Shown here piece after piece: positions 24,381 through 32,759 of a stretch of 64,000 nt of DNA. Where the stretch lies: the NCBI GenBank assembly GCA_002336805.1, contig DDEZ01000002.1:1-64000 (forward strand), given 5' to 3'. The stretch's first letter is position 1; each line of letters opens with the position of its first letter. The notes under the pieces are model-generated. The model did no database searches and was not told the origin of the DNA. It worked only from the letters and a program-made list of their open reading frames with translations. This DNA is from Bacteroidetes bacterium UBA1941. GTDB lineage: Bacteria > Bacteroidota > Bacteroidia > Chitinophagales > LD1. Both the position numbers and the translations under genes were made by a program.

Positions 24381-25268
24381 ATGATGATCAAACGACTCCT
24401 CAGCACACCTTTTTTCATGATCCCGGCCATCCTCTTTGCCCAGCAGGAGATCAAAGTCCGTGAGATTTCTAAAGATTTCAGCGGAGGCAATAATACCGCC
24501 TACGAGCTGACTATACCCGAAGCTGGTATAAAGGACATAAATAGTGACTGGCAAAAATGGGTGAAGAAAGATGCCAAAGGCAAAATAGAAGACAATAAAA
24601 CAGAAGTAAAGTCTAACCTGGTCACCCTAAAAAGCGTGTCTGCCGTACCTCTCACCATATACAGCCGCACACTGGATGCCAAGGACGGTATTCAGTTATC
24701 CGTATGGCTCATGGAGGGAGACTCCTTTGTCTCTACCGGCTACTCTGCCGATAAAAGTACAGCAGTACAAAAATACCTGCACGACTTTGGTGTGCAGGAG
24801 TATAAGGCTGTAGCCAAAAAGCAACTGGAGGCACAGCAAGACAAACAAAAGCAACTGGAAAAGATCTATGATGGCTTTGTAAAGGACCAGAAAAAAGCAG
24901 ACAAAGAGGTAGCTGACGCCAAAAAGGAAATAGAAAAGCTGAAGCAAAAGAACATAGACGAAGAAGGCAATATCAAACAGGCCAAAGCCAATAAAGAGGC
25001 TAATAGGGCCACTGCTGCCTCACTCAAGGATATAAATGCAGAAAAGAAGCACACCAAGGAACTGGAGGGCTATATCAAAGACCAAGAGAAAGCTGAAAAC
25101 AACATAAAAAGCAATAACAAACGCATAGATCACCTGCAGGAAAAGATCAAAGAAGAAACAGCAAACAGCGAAAAGGCCCAGCAAAATCAAGGACCCGCCA
25201 GCAGCAATGTAGACGCGCAGAAGACCCAGGTAGCTGCCGCACAGGACAAACTGAATAACATAAAGTAA
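24381..25268 (+). CDS. exported coiled-coil protein of unknown function
   Basis: A 295-aa protein with a signal peptide (about 1-20, ending LFAQ), a beta-rich N-terminal part (about 22-135) and a long highly charged coiled coil (about 140-280). The coil is built of Lys/Glu/Gln/Ala heptads with a low-complexity tail. No family name can be given. The lack of lipobox or sorting domain suggests a periplasmic protein. It has its own sigma-54-type promoter and its own terminator, so it is a single-gene unit, perhaps made in response to a specific signal. Confidence 0.7.
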   Translation: MMIKRLLSTPFFMIPAILFAQQEIKVREISKDFSGGNNTAYELTIPEAGIKDINSDWQKWVKKDAKGKIEDNKTEVKSNLVTLKSVSAVPLTIYSRTLDAKDGIQLSVWLMEGDSFVSTGYSADKSTAVQKYLHDFGVQEYKAVAKKQLEAQQDKQKQLEKIYDGFVKDQKKADKEVADAKKEIEKLKQKNIDEEGNIKQAKANKEANRATAASLKDINAEKKHTKELEGYIKDQEKAENNIKSNNKRIDHLQEKIKEETANSEKAQQNQGPASSNVDAQKTQVAAAQDKLNNIK

Positions 25269-25292
25269 CCGCAACCCAAATCAAAGTACAGT

Positions 25293-25320
25293 AAATGCCA
25301 TCCATACAGATGGCATTTTT
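25293..25320 (+). terminator. intrinsic terminator of the coiled-coil protein gene
   Basis: AAATGCCATC (25293-25302) pairs perfectly with GATGGCATTT (25309-25318) around CATACA and runs into TTTTT. Confidence 0.85.
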
Positions 25321-25378
25321 GCTTTATACGCTTGTACAAAAAATGAATTTGGTTAAATTGCGGGGTATAACTATCTGA

Positions 25379-26242
25379 ATGAAAGGAATAATACTCGCAG
25401 GAGGTTCTGGCACACGTCTCTACCCGATCACATACGCGATCAGCAAGCAGATCATGCCAATATATGACAAGCCAATGATCTACTATCCGCTGTCTGTGCT
25501 ACTCAAGGCAGGTATCAATGAGATACTGATCATCTCTACTCCTACTGACCTGCCCAATTTTGAGCGTCTGCTGGGAGATGGCAAGAAATATGGCTGCAAA
25601 TTTTCATACAAGATACAGGAGGTGCCTAATGGCCTGGCACAGGCATTTGTACTGGGCGAAGAATTTATAGGACGTGACAAGGTGGCACTAATACTGGGAG
25701 ACAATATATTCTACGGTACAGGGCTGGACCAGCTACTCCAGAGCAATAACAATCCTGATGGCGGCGTAGTATACGCCTATCACGTATCAGATCCCGAGCG
25801 CTATGGTGTGGTAGACTTTGACAAGGAGGGCAAGGCTATCTCTATAGAGGAGAAACCCAAGGAGCCTAAGTCAAACTACGCGGTGCCTGGCCTCTATTTT
25901 TATGATAATGAAGTGGTCAAGATCGCCAAAGAACTGAAACCGAGCCCACGTGGCGAATATGAGATCACCGACGTAAACAAAGAATACCTGCGTCAGGGCA
26001 AACTGAAAGTGGGTATACTGGACCGCGGCACAGCATGGCTGGATACGGGTACCTTTGACTCCCTGATGCAGGCCTCACAGTTTGTACAGGTCATAGAGCA
26101 GCGCCAGGGCCTGAAGGTGGGCTGTATAGAGGAGGAGGCCTTCCGCCAGGGCTTCATCAGCCGCGATCAGCTGAAAGCACTCGCAGAGCCCCTCATGAAG
26201 AGCGGATATGGAAAATACCTCATGGACCTTTTGACTACATAA
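25379..26242 (+). CDS. rfbA: glucose-1-phosphate thymidylyltransferase
   Basis: A 287-aa RfbA/RmlA, which makes dTDP-glucose from dTTP and glucose-1-phosphate. The nucleotide-binding loop LAGGSGTRLYPIT (6-18), the sugar-binding KPMIYYPLSVL (31-41), LILGDNIFYG (about 104-113), EEKP, and AWLDTGT near the C-terminus are all present. The length is normal. It is the first gene of a four-gene polysaccharide operon. The later dTDP-rhamnose genes (rfbB, rfbC, rfbD) are not in the window. Confidence 0.95.
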   Translation: MKGIILAGGSGTRLYPITYAISKQIMPIYDKPMIYYPLSVLLKAGINEILIISTPTDLPNFERLLGDGKKYGCKFSYKIQEVPNGLAQAFVLGEEFIGRDKVALILGDNIFYGTGLDQLLQSNNNPDGGVVYAYHVSDPERYGVVDFDKEGKAISIEEKPKEPKSNYAVPGLYFYDNEVVKIAKELKPSPRGEYEITDVNKEYLRQGKLKVGILDRGTAWLDTGTFDSLMQASQFVQVIEQRQGLKVGCIEEEAFRQGFISRDQLKALAEPLMKSGYGKYLMDLLTT

Positions 26243-26272
26243 AGAACAACCGATAACCCAAGAGCAAAAGGC

Positions 26273-27211
26273 ATGACAAAAAAAATACTCGTCACAGGTG
26301 GAGCAGGATTTGTAGGGAGCTGTATGGTAGACCGCCTTATAGAGGACCCCAATAACTTTGTAGTAATAGTAGATGACCTCTCTACGGGCAATATCTCCCG
26401 CCTGCCAGAGGTGCACAAGGAGCGCTGGAAATTTATCAAGTGCAACGTAAATGGCTATCGTGACATCTCTGGCGTAATGATGGCGTATCAGTTTGACTAC
26501 GTATTTCACTACGCGGCGGTAGTAGGTGTGCAGCGTACGCTGCAAAATCCGGTATCTGTGCTACAGGATATCAATGGATTCAAATACCTGCTGGACCTCT
26601 GCAAGAATACAGGGGTAAAGCGCGTCTTCTTTTCTTCTTCGTCTGAGGTGTATGGTGAGCCATTTGAGCATCCTCAAAATGAGCTGACCACGCCGCTCAA
26701 CTCGCGACTGCCATATGCAGTAGTCAAAAACGTAGGAGAGGCATTCCTCCGCTCGTACAAGCAGGAGTTTGATCTGGATTACACCATCTTCAGATTTTTC
26801 AATACATACGGTCCGAAGCAGAGCCAGGACTTTGTGATGTCCAAATTTATAAATGCTGCACTCGCAGGCCGCGATATCACTATCTACGGAGATGGCTCAC
26901 AGACGCGTACCTTCTGCTACAAAGATGACAACGTAGACGCTTGCTATAATGCCTTTGTCAATGATTATATAGTCAATGATACGGTCAATATTGGCAGCGA
27001 CTTTGAGACAACCGTGCTGGACCTGGCCAAACTCGTCATACAGGTCACAGAATCAAAATCAAAGATCGTTTTCCTGCCACCGCTGAAGGAAGGAGACATG
27101 TCTCGGCGCAAACCGGATAATGGCAAAATGCGCGAGCTTCTGGGCAGGCCACTGATCCCCATAGAGGCCGGCATACGCCTGACCATCCAGTCTGGCAAAT
27201 ACAACTACTAG
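26273..27211 (+). CDS. NAD-dependent sugar epimerase/dehydratase (extended SDR)
   Basis: A 312-aa extended short-chain dehydrogenase acting on a nucleotide sugar. The NAD fold opens with TGGAGFVGS (8-16). The catalytic SSSSEVYG (about 121-128) and YAVVK (about 146-150) follow, and the sugar-binding RFFNTYGPKQ and GDGSQTRTFCYKDD segments are typical of the UDP-glucuronate decarboxylase/UDP-glucose epimerase branch. The exact reaction is not readable. It starts 30 bp after rfbA, so it probably modifies a sugar of the same polysaccharide. Confidence 0.88.
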   Translation: MTKKILVTGGAGFVGSCMVDRLIEDPNNFVVIVDDLSTGNISRLPEVHKERWKFIKCNVNGYRDISGVMMAYQFDYVFHYAAVVGVQRTLQNPVSVLQDINGFKYLLDLCKNTGVKRVFFSSSSEVYGEPFEHPQNELTTPLNSRLPYAVVKNVGEAFLRSYKQEFDLDYTIFRFFNTYGPKQSQDFVMSKFINAALAGRDITIYGDGSQTRTFCYKDDNVDACYNAFVNDYIVNDTVNIGSDFETTVLDLAKLVIQVTESKSKIVFLPPLKEGDMSRRKPDNGKMRELLGRPLIPIEAGIRLTIQSGKYNY

Positions 27212-27255
27212 TCACCACATTCAGTGTGAGATATTATTAGTTTCTTTAGGCTGCA

Positions 27256-28206
27256 ATGTCGGCCCGCAAGAGTTTTATCTCGTACACATCACCATTCACC
27301 TCAGTGCTGCCTCTGAGTATACTGACAGCGCTGACAGGGCACCACTTCATCATACCCTTTTATCATATAGTCAGCGATGAGGATTGCCCGCACATCCGGC
27401 ATCTTTATTCATTCAAGGGAGTCAAAGCATTTGAGAAAGACCTGGACTATCTGGCCTCAGCATACAAACCGATAGGAGCCGCAGACCTGGAAGACGTACT
27501 GGCCGGAAAGTATAAGGGCAAGAAGATCATGTTGCTCACATTTGATGATGGACTGCGCCAGATGTACGACGTAGTAGCTCCGATACTGCTACGCAAAGGC
27601 GTACCCGCTGTTTTTTTTCTCAATAATGACTTTATAGATAACAAGGGGTTAATGTTCCGCTACAAAACCAGCCTGATGAAAGAGGCTGGCATGGACACCG
27701 GTAAATTATTTACAGCAGAAAATGAACAGGAGTTTGATTTCCTGGCAGATGAGATTAACGTTGGTTCGCTATTCGATGACTTTCTACGGGGCTACAAGCC
27801 ATATATGACAGAGAGTCAAATCAAGTCACTAGTTAGTCAGGGCTTTGCGATCGGAGGGCATAGTTTGCGGCATCCGTTTTATCGCAGCACTCCTTTTGAG
27901 GAGCAGCTTCACAACACCTATTTCTCCATAGAGGATCTGCAAAAACGATTTGGCGTGAAAGAAAAACTCTTTGCCTTTCCCTTTACTGATGATGGCGTGA
28001 CGCATGAGTTCTTTGATAAAGTTTTTGAAGAGGGCCGGGTCGATTTCACCTTTGGCGGAGCCGGAATCAAAAATGACGTGCACCCGCGCCAGTATCAGCG
28101 CATCCCAATGGAGGGCTGGGCGGCCGGTGCAGAGCAGACGCTGAAATCTGAATATCTTTACTACCTGCTCAGGATGCCTCTGATGAAAAACACCATAAAA
28201 AGGTGA
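27256..28206 (+). CDS. polysaccharide deacetylase family protein (NodB-like)
   Basis: A 316-aa carbohydrate esterase 4-like protein. The NodB metal-site elements are visible: LLTFDDGLRQ with Asp97/Asp98, and GGHSLRHPF with His202 and His206. The loop between them is longer than in NodB. No signal peptide cleavage site is evident, so a cytoplasmic or membrane-associated location is likely. It is in the operon with rfbA and the epimerase and ends 7 bp before the acetyltransferase gene; together they suggest N-acetyl group editing on a glycan. Confidence 0.85.
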   Translation: MSARKSFISYTSPFTSVLPLSILTALTGHHFIIPFYHIVSDEDCPHIRHLYSFKGVKAFEKDLDYLASAYKPIGAADLEDVLAGKYKGKKIMLLTFDDGLRQMYDVVAPILLRKGVPAVFFLNNDFIDNKGLMFRYKTSLMKEAGMDTGKLFTAENEQEFDFLADEINVGSLFDDFLRGYKPYMTESQIKSLVSQGFAIGGHSLRHPFYRSTPFEEQLHNTYFSIEDLQKRFGVKEKLFAFPFTDDGVTHEFFDKVFEEGRVDFTFGGAGIKNDVHPRQYQRIPMEGWAAGAEQTLKSEYLYYLLRMPLMKNTIKR

Positions 28207-28213
28207 CCAGCTG

Positions 28214-29314
28214 ATGGAGATCAAAACATACAATGCAGCACAGCTACAGGAGTTCATCCTATCGGATGAATTTCGCGCTATGCCGGTGATCCCCATCAGT
28301 ACGCCGCGAGCAGTGTCCCACATTCACAATCCCCGGGCAGAAGCCAATGATGCGCTCCTGATCATAGCGAGAGAAGCAGGCAAGATGACCGGCTATCTGG
28401 GGGTGCTACCGGACAAGATATTTAATGAACAAGGAGAAGCCTGCAAATGTGGCTGGCTCAGCTGCATGTGGGTAGACCCGGAGGTACGCGGCAAGGGCAT
28501 AGCCAAGAAGCTCATAGGCACAGCCTTTGACAGCTACAATGACCATATACTTGTCACAGAGTTCACGCCTGAGGCAAAGGGCCTCTACGACCGCTCCGGA
28601 CACTTTCGCGACTTGCGCACCAGTGATGGCCTGCGTTGCTACCTGAGATTTAACCTGCACGAAGTTCTGCCAAAGAAAAGCGCACGCTACAAAACCCTGA
28701 CTCCAATACTAGCGCTCGCAGATGCGATAGCTAATGTACCTGTAGGTCTAAGGCTACGGCTCACATCGGCACCTGGACCGGGAGTGGTATTTGAGCCCGT
28801 AGACATGATAGATGCAGATATCATGGCACTCATCTCGACAAAATCAGTCAACAATCTGGAGCGCCGCGGGATAGCAGAGCTCAGCTGGATCAGGCAGTAT
28901 CCGTGGCTGAGTACCACTGCCGCGCCTACAGAGAGTAGCAGATATCATTTCTCTGTTGGGGCCGATCGCTTTGAAAATCTTTTTTTCAAAATCACCGACA
29001 AAGGACAGCTAAAAGGGTTTCTGCATCTGACCATCCGAGACAATCATCTCAAGGTGCCCTACGCATATTTGTCAGAAGATCTCATTGGTGATGCGGTTTC
29101 TCACATCACAGATCTGATGATCAGATACAGGCTCAATATGCTGACTGTCTTCCATCCGTTTCTCGTGAAACACCTTCGCCATAACAAAGATGTCTTCATC
29201 TATCGTCGCCCCATTCATCGTCGCTATATCATTACAAAGACGCTCGACGCTCACATCTCAGACCACGCTATGCTGCAGATACAGGATGGTGATGCGGATT
29301 GCGCTTTTACCTGA
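28214..29314 (+). CDS. GNAT family N-acetyltransferase
   Basis: A 366-aa protein. The N-terminal half is a GNAT fold with the acetyl-CoA loop WVDPEVRGKGIAKKLIG (about 89-105) and the following EFTPEAKGLYDRSG. The C-terminal half (about 185-366) may be a second, degenerate GNAT-like domain (FLHLTIRDNHLKVPYAYL). Last gene of the polysaccharide operon, 7 bp behind the deacetylase. The acceptor is unknown, perhaps an amino-sugar. Its stop codon is 3 bp from the convergent barrel-protein gene. Confidence 0.82.
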   Translation: MEIKTYNAAQLQEFILSDEFRAMPVIPISTPRAVSHIHNPRAEANDALLIIAREAGKMTGYLGVLPDKIFNEQGEACKCGWLSCMWVDPEVRGKGIAKKLIGTAFDSYNDHILVTEFTPEAKGLYDRSGHFRDLRTSDGLRCYLRFNLHEVLPKKSARYKTLTPILALADAIANVPVGLRLRLTSAPGPGVVFEPVDMIDADIMALISTKSVNNLERRGIAELSWIRQYPWLSTTAAPTESSRYHFSVGADRFENLFFKITDKGQLKGFLHLTIRDNHLKVPYAYLSEDLIGDAVSHITDLMIRYRLNMLTVFHPFLVKHLRHNKDVFIYRRPIHRRYIITKTLDAHISDHAMLQIQDGDADCAFT

Positions 29315-29317
29315 CAC

Positions 29318-30562
29318 TTATTTTTTCGTCAATGTAAATCCATAGCGGAACGTAAGATTCAAACAATGTGGCGTACTCATTAGTACAAAACGATGAGATA
29401 TACTACTATTCAAAAAATAGCGGAGTTCTAATCCTACGTTTTTAATGGCAATACCTGCCCCTGCTATAAAGGCCCACTGAAACTGGACGAAGGGAATAGC
29501 TTCTTGTGTAGTGTTAAGTGTATTGGTATAGGCCACTGCGCTGCCTAGTGCGCCACCGAGAGAGAAGGTTGGCTTTACCTGACCAGATAGCGGAGAGTAG
29601 CGTAGCAATACATCGGCGCGGACTACATGAGCAGTGATCCCTACAGTATTGACATCCGGGCTAGAGCTATAGACGAATTGTTTGTTGTGCGCAAAGTAGT
29701 TCCACTCGAGCTCGCTGCAGACTTCCAGCGATCTTTTGGTACGCGGCAAAACAAAGCTTAACCACAGACCCGCATCTATATTGGGCGACGGCCCTAATGA
29801 AAGCCCTCCAAGAGAGTTGTAAACTAAAGAGGGCTTGAGTTTATCTTTTCTAAAGCCTACACCGGCTATGAGCCCTAAGATCACACGTACTTTTTCTTTG
29901 GCCTGTGTGTACTCACCTGGTGGCCCGGCATTGACAGCAGGCCTGACGCAGTTATTGTAATAATTTACGAGAGCCCGGATCTCTCTCTCGGTGTAGGCCA
30001 GATCTGCGAGCTTCGTGATCACTCCCGGGCAGTCTGCCATCAGCCGGTTCAACTGATTCTTGTAGATATCATTCGACTTTATCTTTGTCTCATCCAGATA
30101 GCGCTGAATGCTCAGATCCTGGATGCCCGTGTCATTTTTCTCTACCAGATAGTGATAGCGTAATGTCTCATCCCGCAAAAAATACAACGCGATAGTACCC
30201 GACTCATATAGCGTAGCAAAAACTGTATCTCTGGAAATCACAGGGGATGGATAGCTCAGAAGGTCTTTCAGGTCATAGGGCCCTTTATCCAGGTCCAGGA
30301 CCTTGCTGCGATATACCTCTGTCACATGCCCGTGTACGCAAAACTCCTTTATATCACGACAGGTCAGCGACTCTTCTTTGCCACTTGCGGCCTTGAATGT
30401 GATTTTCTTTGGATTGATGTCCCAGTTCTGATCATCAATAGTGCCCTGCACAGTGTCATTGTTATTGCGAATGATATAGCCGGCATTAAATCTGCCTTGT
30501 GCCGCGACTCCCAGAGATGCAAAGAGGAGGCAAAAAAGTAGGACTGTTCTATTCGTTCTCAT
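29318..30562 (-). CDS. exported protein with C-terminal outer-membrane beta-barrel
   Basis: A 414-aa protein with a signal peptide (about 1-22). The N-terminal globular part starts with the common Bacteroidota pattern GYIIRNNNDTVQGTID (about 28-43). The C-terminal half (about 235-414) consists of barrel-like strands ending in LNLTFRYGFTLTKK. Family not named. The ATG at 30562 is chosen over an in-frame one at 30586, because 30586 lies within the terminator of the upstream gene and a promoter box ends 4 bases before 30562. Confidence 0.68.
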   Translation of the reverse strand: MRTNRTVLLFCLLFASLGVAAQGRFNAGYIIRNNNDTVQGTIDDQNWDINPKKITFKAASGKEESLTCRDIKEFCVHGHVTEVYRSKVLDLDKGPYDLKDLLSYPSPVISRDTVFATLYESGTIALYFLRDETLRYHYLVEKNDTGIQDLSIQRYLDETKIKSNDIYKNQLNRLMADCPGVITKLADLAYTEREIRALVNYYNNCVRPAVNAGPPGEYTQAKEKVRVILGLIAGVGFRKDKLKPSLVYNSLGGLSLGPSPNIDAGLWLSFVLPRTKRSLEVCSELEWNYFAHNKQFVYSSSPDVNTVGITAHVVRADVLLRYSPLSGQVKPTFSLGGALGSAVAYTNTLNTTQEAIPFVQFQWAFIAGAGIAIKNVGLELRYFLNSSISHRFVLMSTPHCLNLTFRYGFTLTKK

Positions 30563-30566
30563 GTGG

Positions 30567-30596
30567 CGAAAATAAAAAAGCCCCAAGACTAGTCAA
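30567..30596 (-). promoter_or_regulatory. promoter ending 4 bases before the start at 30562
   Basis: TTG (30596-30594), 19-bp spacer, TATTTTCG (30574-30567; 7/8). The TTG lies inside the terminator hairpin of the preceding gene. CCAC alone separates the box from the ATG, predicting a leaderless mRNA. Confidence 0.5.
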
Positions 30597-30602
30597 GGGG
30601 CT
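30572..30602 (-). terminator. intrinsic terminator of the SusC/SusD/lipoprotein operon
   Basis: On the minus strand AGCCCC and GGGGCT pair around a 12-base loop and are followed by TTTTTATTTT. Confidence 0.8.
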
Positions 30603-30624
30603 CTTATTCTTGTAGTAAGGATTC

Positions 30625-31188
30625 TTACTTCTGTGTCTGCTTCACTGTGCCGGAGATCGCGGAGTGATCTGTCGGGTCATTGACATTTACCATATCCAGG
30701 TCTTGGAATGTGACAGAGATCAGTCCATTGTTTACACTCACATTAGCCGTGACGGTACTGGCCGATGGTACATATGACTTGCCATCATAGGTAGAGCCTG
30801 TGGTGATCCTCATATCTACACCTATCTGTGTAGATGCAGAGTCCGGCAGCTGGTTTGCGATAAATGTATACTGGCCGCTGGCTGTAGGCAGGTCCCAGAA
30901 GGTAAAGATGAGATGCGAGTAGGTATTGCTACCACTGCTCACGAGGGTCAGCGTCTTGAAGACATTTTCATATGTCTCATATACCGTGCTATCCTGCCCG
31001 TTCATATCCTGTGTGATAAAGCTATCCTCTATCTCAGTCGCTGTATATACCCCGCTGGCGATACCGGAAGTCACAGTATATGTAGTACCCTTGAAAGACC
31101 ACGAACCGCCATCTGCTGCCTTATCTTTTTTGCAAGATGCGATGGCGAGCAGGCTCAATGCGAAAACTATAATTGATATTTTTTTCAT
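30625..31188 (-). CDS. exported lipoprotein of the SusCD operon
   Basis: A 187-aa lipoprotein: signal peptide with lipobox AIAS-Cys19, then a charged linker and a beta-sandwich-like domain rich in Thr, Ser and Val. No family recognised. It starts 22 bp after the SusD gene and precedes the operon terminator, so it is part of the SusC-SusD transcript. Surface lipoproteins in this position often bind the substrate imported by the SusC-SusD pair; that role is inference. Confidence 0.75.
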   Translation of the reverse strand: MKKISIIVFALSLLAIASCKKDKAADGGSWSFKGTTYTVTSGIASGVYTATEIEDSFITQDMNGQDSTVYETYENVFKTLTLVSSGSNTYSHLIFTFWDLPTASGQYTFIANQLPDSASTQIGVDMRITTGSTYDGKSYVPSASTVTANVSVNNGLISVTFQDLDMVNVNDPTDHSAISGTVKQTQK

Positions 31189-31209
31189 GTTACTCTTAGA
31201 TTTAGATGA

Positions 31210-32736
31210 TCAATGGACATCCCACCACACCTTGGTGGTCAGATTGTCAGATGCAGCGACTGCGCTATATCCGTTAGGATTGAGAGACACCTCGCTATAC
31301 GGATATTTCATACGTACCGGTACGCCGCTGCCCTGCAGCTGAGGGTCTGCTGTAGCCTGCAGGATGCCAAAATCAAGCCTCCTGTACTCTATCCATCCCT
31401 GTATACCCTGCATGTACAGGGCTATCCATTTTTGCTTGCCTATAGTGTGCTGCCAGTCTGCACCTGCGGTAGCGTAGGCCACGCTGCTCTGTGTGAGATA
31501 GTCTGTCGGAGCAGGAGCACCTGTCCAAAAATTGAACGAAGCATTGATGCCAGCCAGGTAGTGCGCCTCAGGATCTGCTACGCCGCCTATACCGCGTGCT
31601 GCAGCCTCGGCGAGGATAAACTCTACCTGCGCATAGTCCAGATAGACACCCGGAGATGTAGCGCTGATAGTAGCAGTGCCGGGTTGAGATACATCACCCA
31701 GTGCTATATTGCCGGCATTGGATGAGCTCTGGCCATATGGACGTCCCACGAAGGTGCCGGTATTGCCGGCCTTATTGAAATAAACAGCCATACGCAGAGT
31801 ATCGTTGAGGGCGTTCATTACATCTACCATCGTATTGGCCGCACAGAAATCACGCCTGCCTGTGATGCGGCGATCATAGTAAAGCGGGTTGTAGTTTGGT
31901 GAGCCATCTATGTATTTGAAGATTGCGTTATCATCATTAGATGTGAATATGCCACCAGCTACGGCCTCCTGTATTTTGGTGCCTGCCAGAGTAGGGAGCA
32001 CATCGGCTATGCGTATAGCTACGCGCAGTTTCAGTGAGTTGCCAAACTTGACCCACCTGGTCATGTCACCGCTATAGATAAGGTCGCCCGCCAGGTCTGT
32101 CTTGCTCACATCTATCATAGCGAGTGCTGTATCCAGCCTTGCCAGCAGTGCAGGATAGATGTCCTGCTGCTTGTCGTATTTCGGCTGTGTATTTTTGATA
32201 TTCTGCAGGGCCTGAGAGAATGGGATATCGCCCCAGGTGTCAGTCATATTTTGAAAGATCCACACCTGCAGGATAGTAGCTACAGCGATCTGATTTCTGT
32301 AGAACCCGGAGCCTGAAGCATTCGCCTTGGCGCTGTCAGCCTTACAGTTATCAATGATAGCCTGCAGCTCTTCCAGCCCTCCCTCCGGAAAGGATGTATT
32401 GCTCTGCGAATACTGATCTGGTACGCCGCCTGCATAGAAAGCGTTCCAGTAATCCTTGATCACAGACTCGCGAAACTGGTACTGACTCTCGTCGGTATAC
32501 TGGTTTTCGGCATAGTACTGCGCCAGCAGCATCCCTACAGATCCATTCCACCAGCGGTCCCAGGTATTATCCATTAGGCCTTTTTGCGCTCCGCTGAGCA
32601 GGTAGCTGTTTGGTACGTTCTGAGGGTTATTGGGGTCTGTATTGAGTTTGTCGAATCCCTTGGTGCAAGCGGATAATGCAAAGAGCACACCCACAGCACT
32701 CAGGACGATGAGACTTTTTATAGTTATCTTTTTCAT
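31210..32736 (-). CDS. SusD/RagB family nutrient-binding outer-membrane lipoprotein
   Basis: A 508-aa SusD homologue. Lipobox LSAC near residue 24 and the mature start TKGFDKLNTDPNNPQ are typical of the SusD-like_2 branch. Tetratricopeptide-like helices follow (WVKFGNSLKLRVAIRIAD about 230-247, WQHTIGKQKWIALYMQG in the C-terminal third). It forms the lid that binds the nutrient over its SusC partner, encoded 23 bp upstream. This branch is not restricted to glycans and no glycoside hydrolase is nearby. Confidence 0.93.
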   Translation of the reverse strand: MKKITIKSLIVLSAVGVLFALSACTKGFDKLNTDPNNPQNVPNSYLLSGAQKGLMDNTWDRWWNGSVGMLLAQYYAENQYTDESQYQFRESVIKDYWNAFYAGGVPDQYSQSNTSFPEGGLEELQAIIDNCKADSAKANASGSGFYRNQIAVATILQVWIFQNMTDTWGDIPFSQALQNIKNTQPKYDKQQDIYPALLARLDTALAMIDVSKTDLAGDLIYSGDMTRWVKFGNSLKLRVAIRIADVLPTLAGTKIQEAVAGGIFTSNDDNAIFKYIDGSPNYNPLYYDRRITGRRDFCAANTMVDVMNALNDTLRMAVYFNKAGNTGTFVGRPYGQSSSNAGNIALGDVSQPGTATISATSPGVYLDYAQVEFILAEAAARGIGGVADPEAHYLAGINASFNFWTGAPAPTDYLTQSSVAYATAGADWQHTIGKQKWIALYMQGIQGWIEYRRLDFGILQATADPQLQGSGVPVRMKYPYSEVSLNPNGYSAVAASDNLTTKVWWDVH

Positions 32737-32759
32737 TTTCTTGACTGTTTGGGGGTTAA

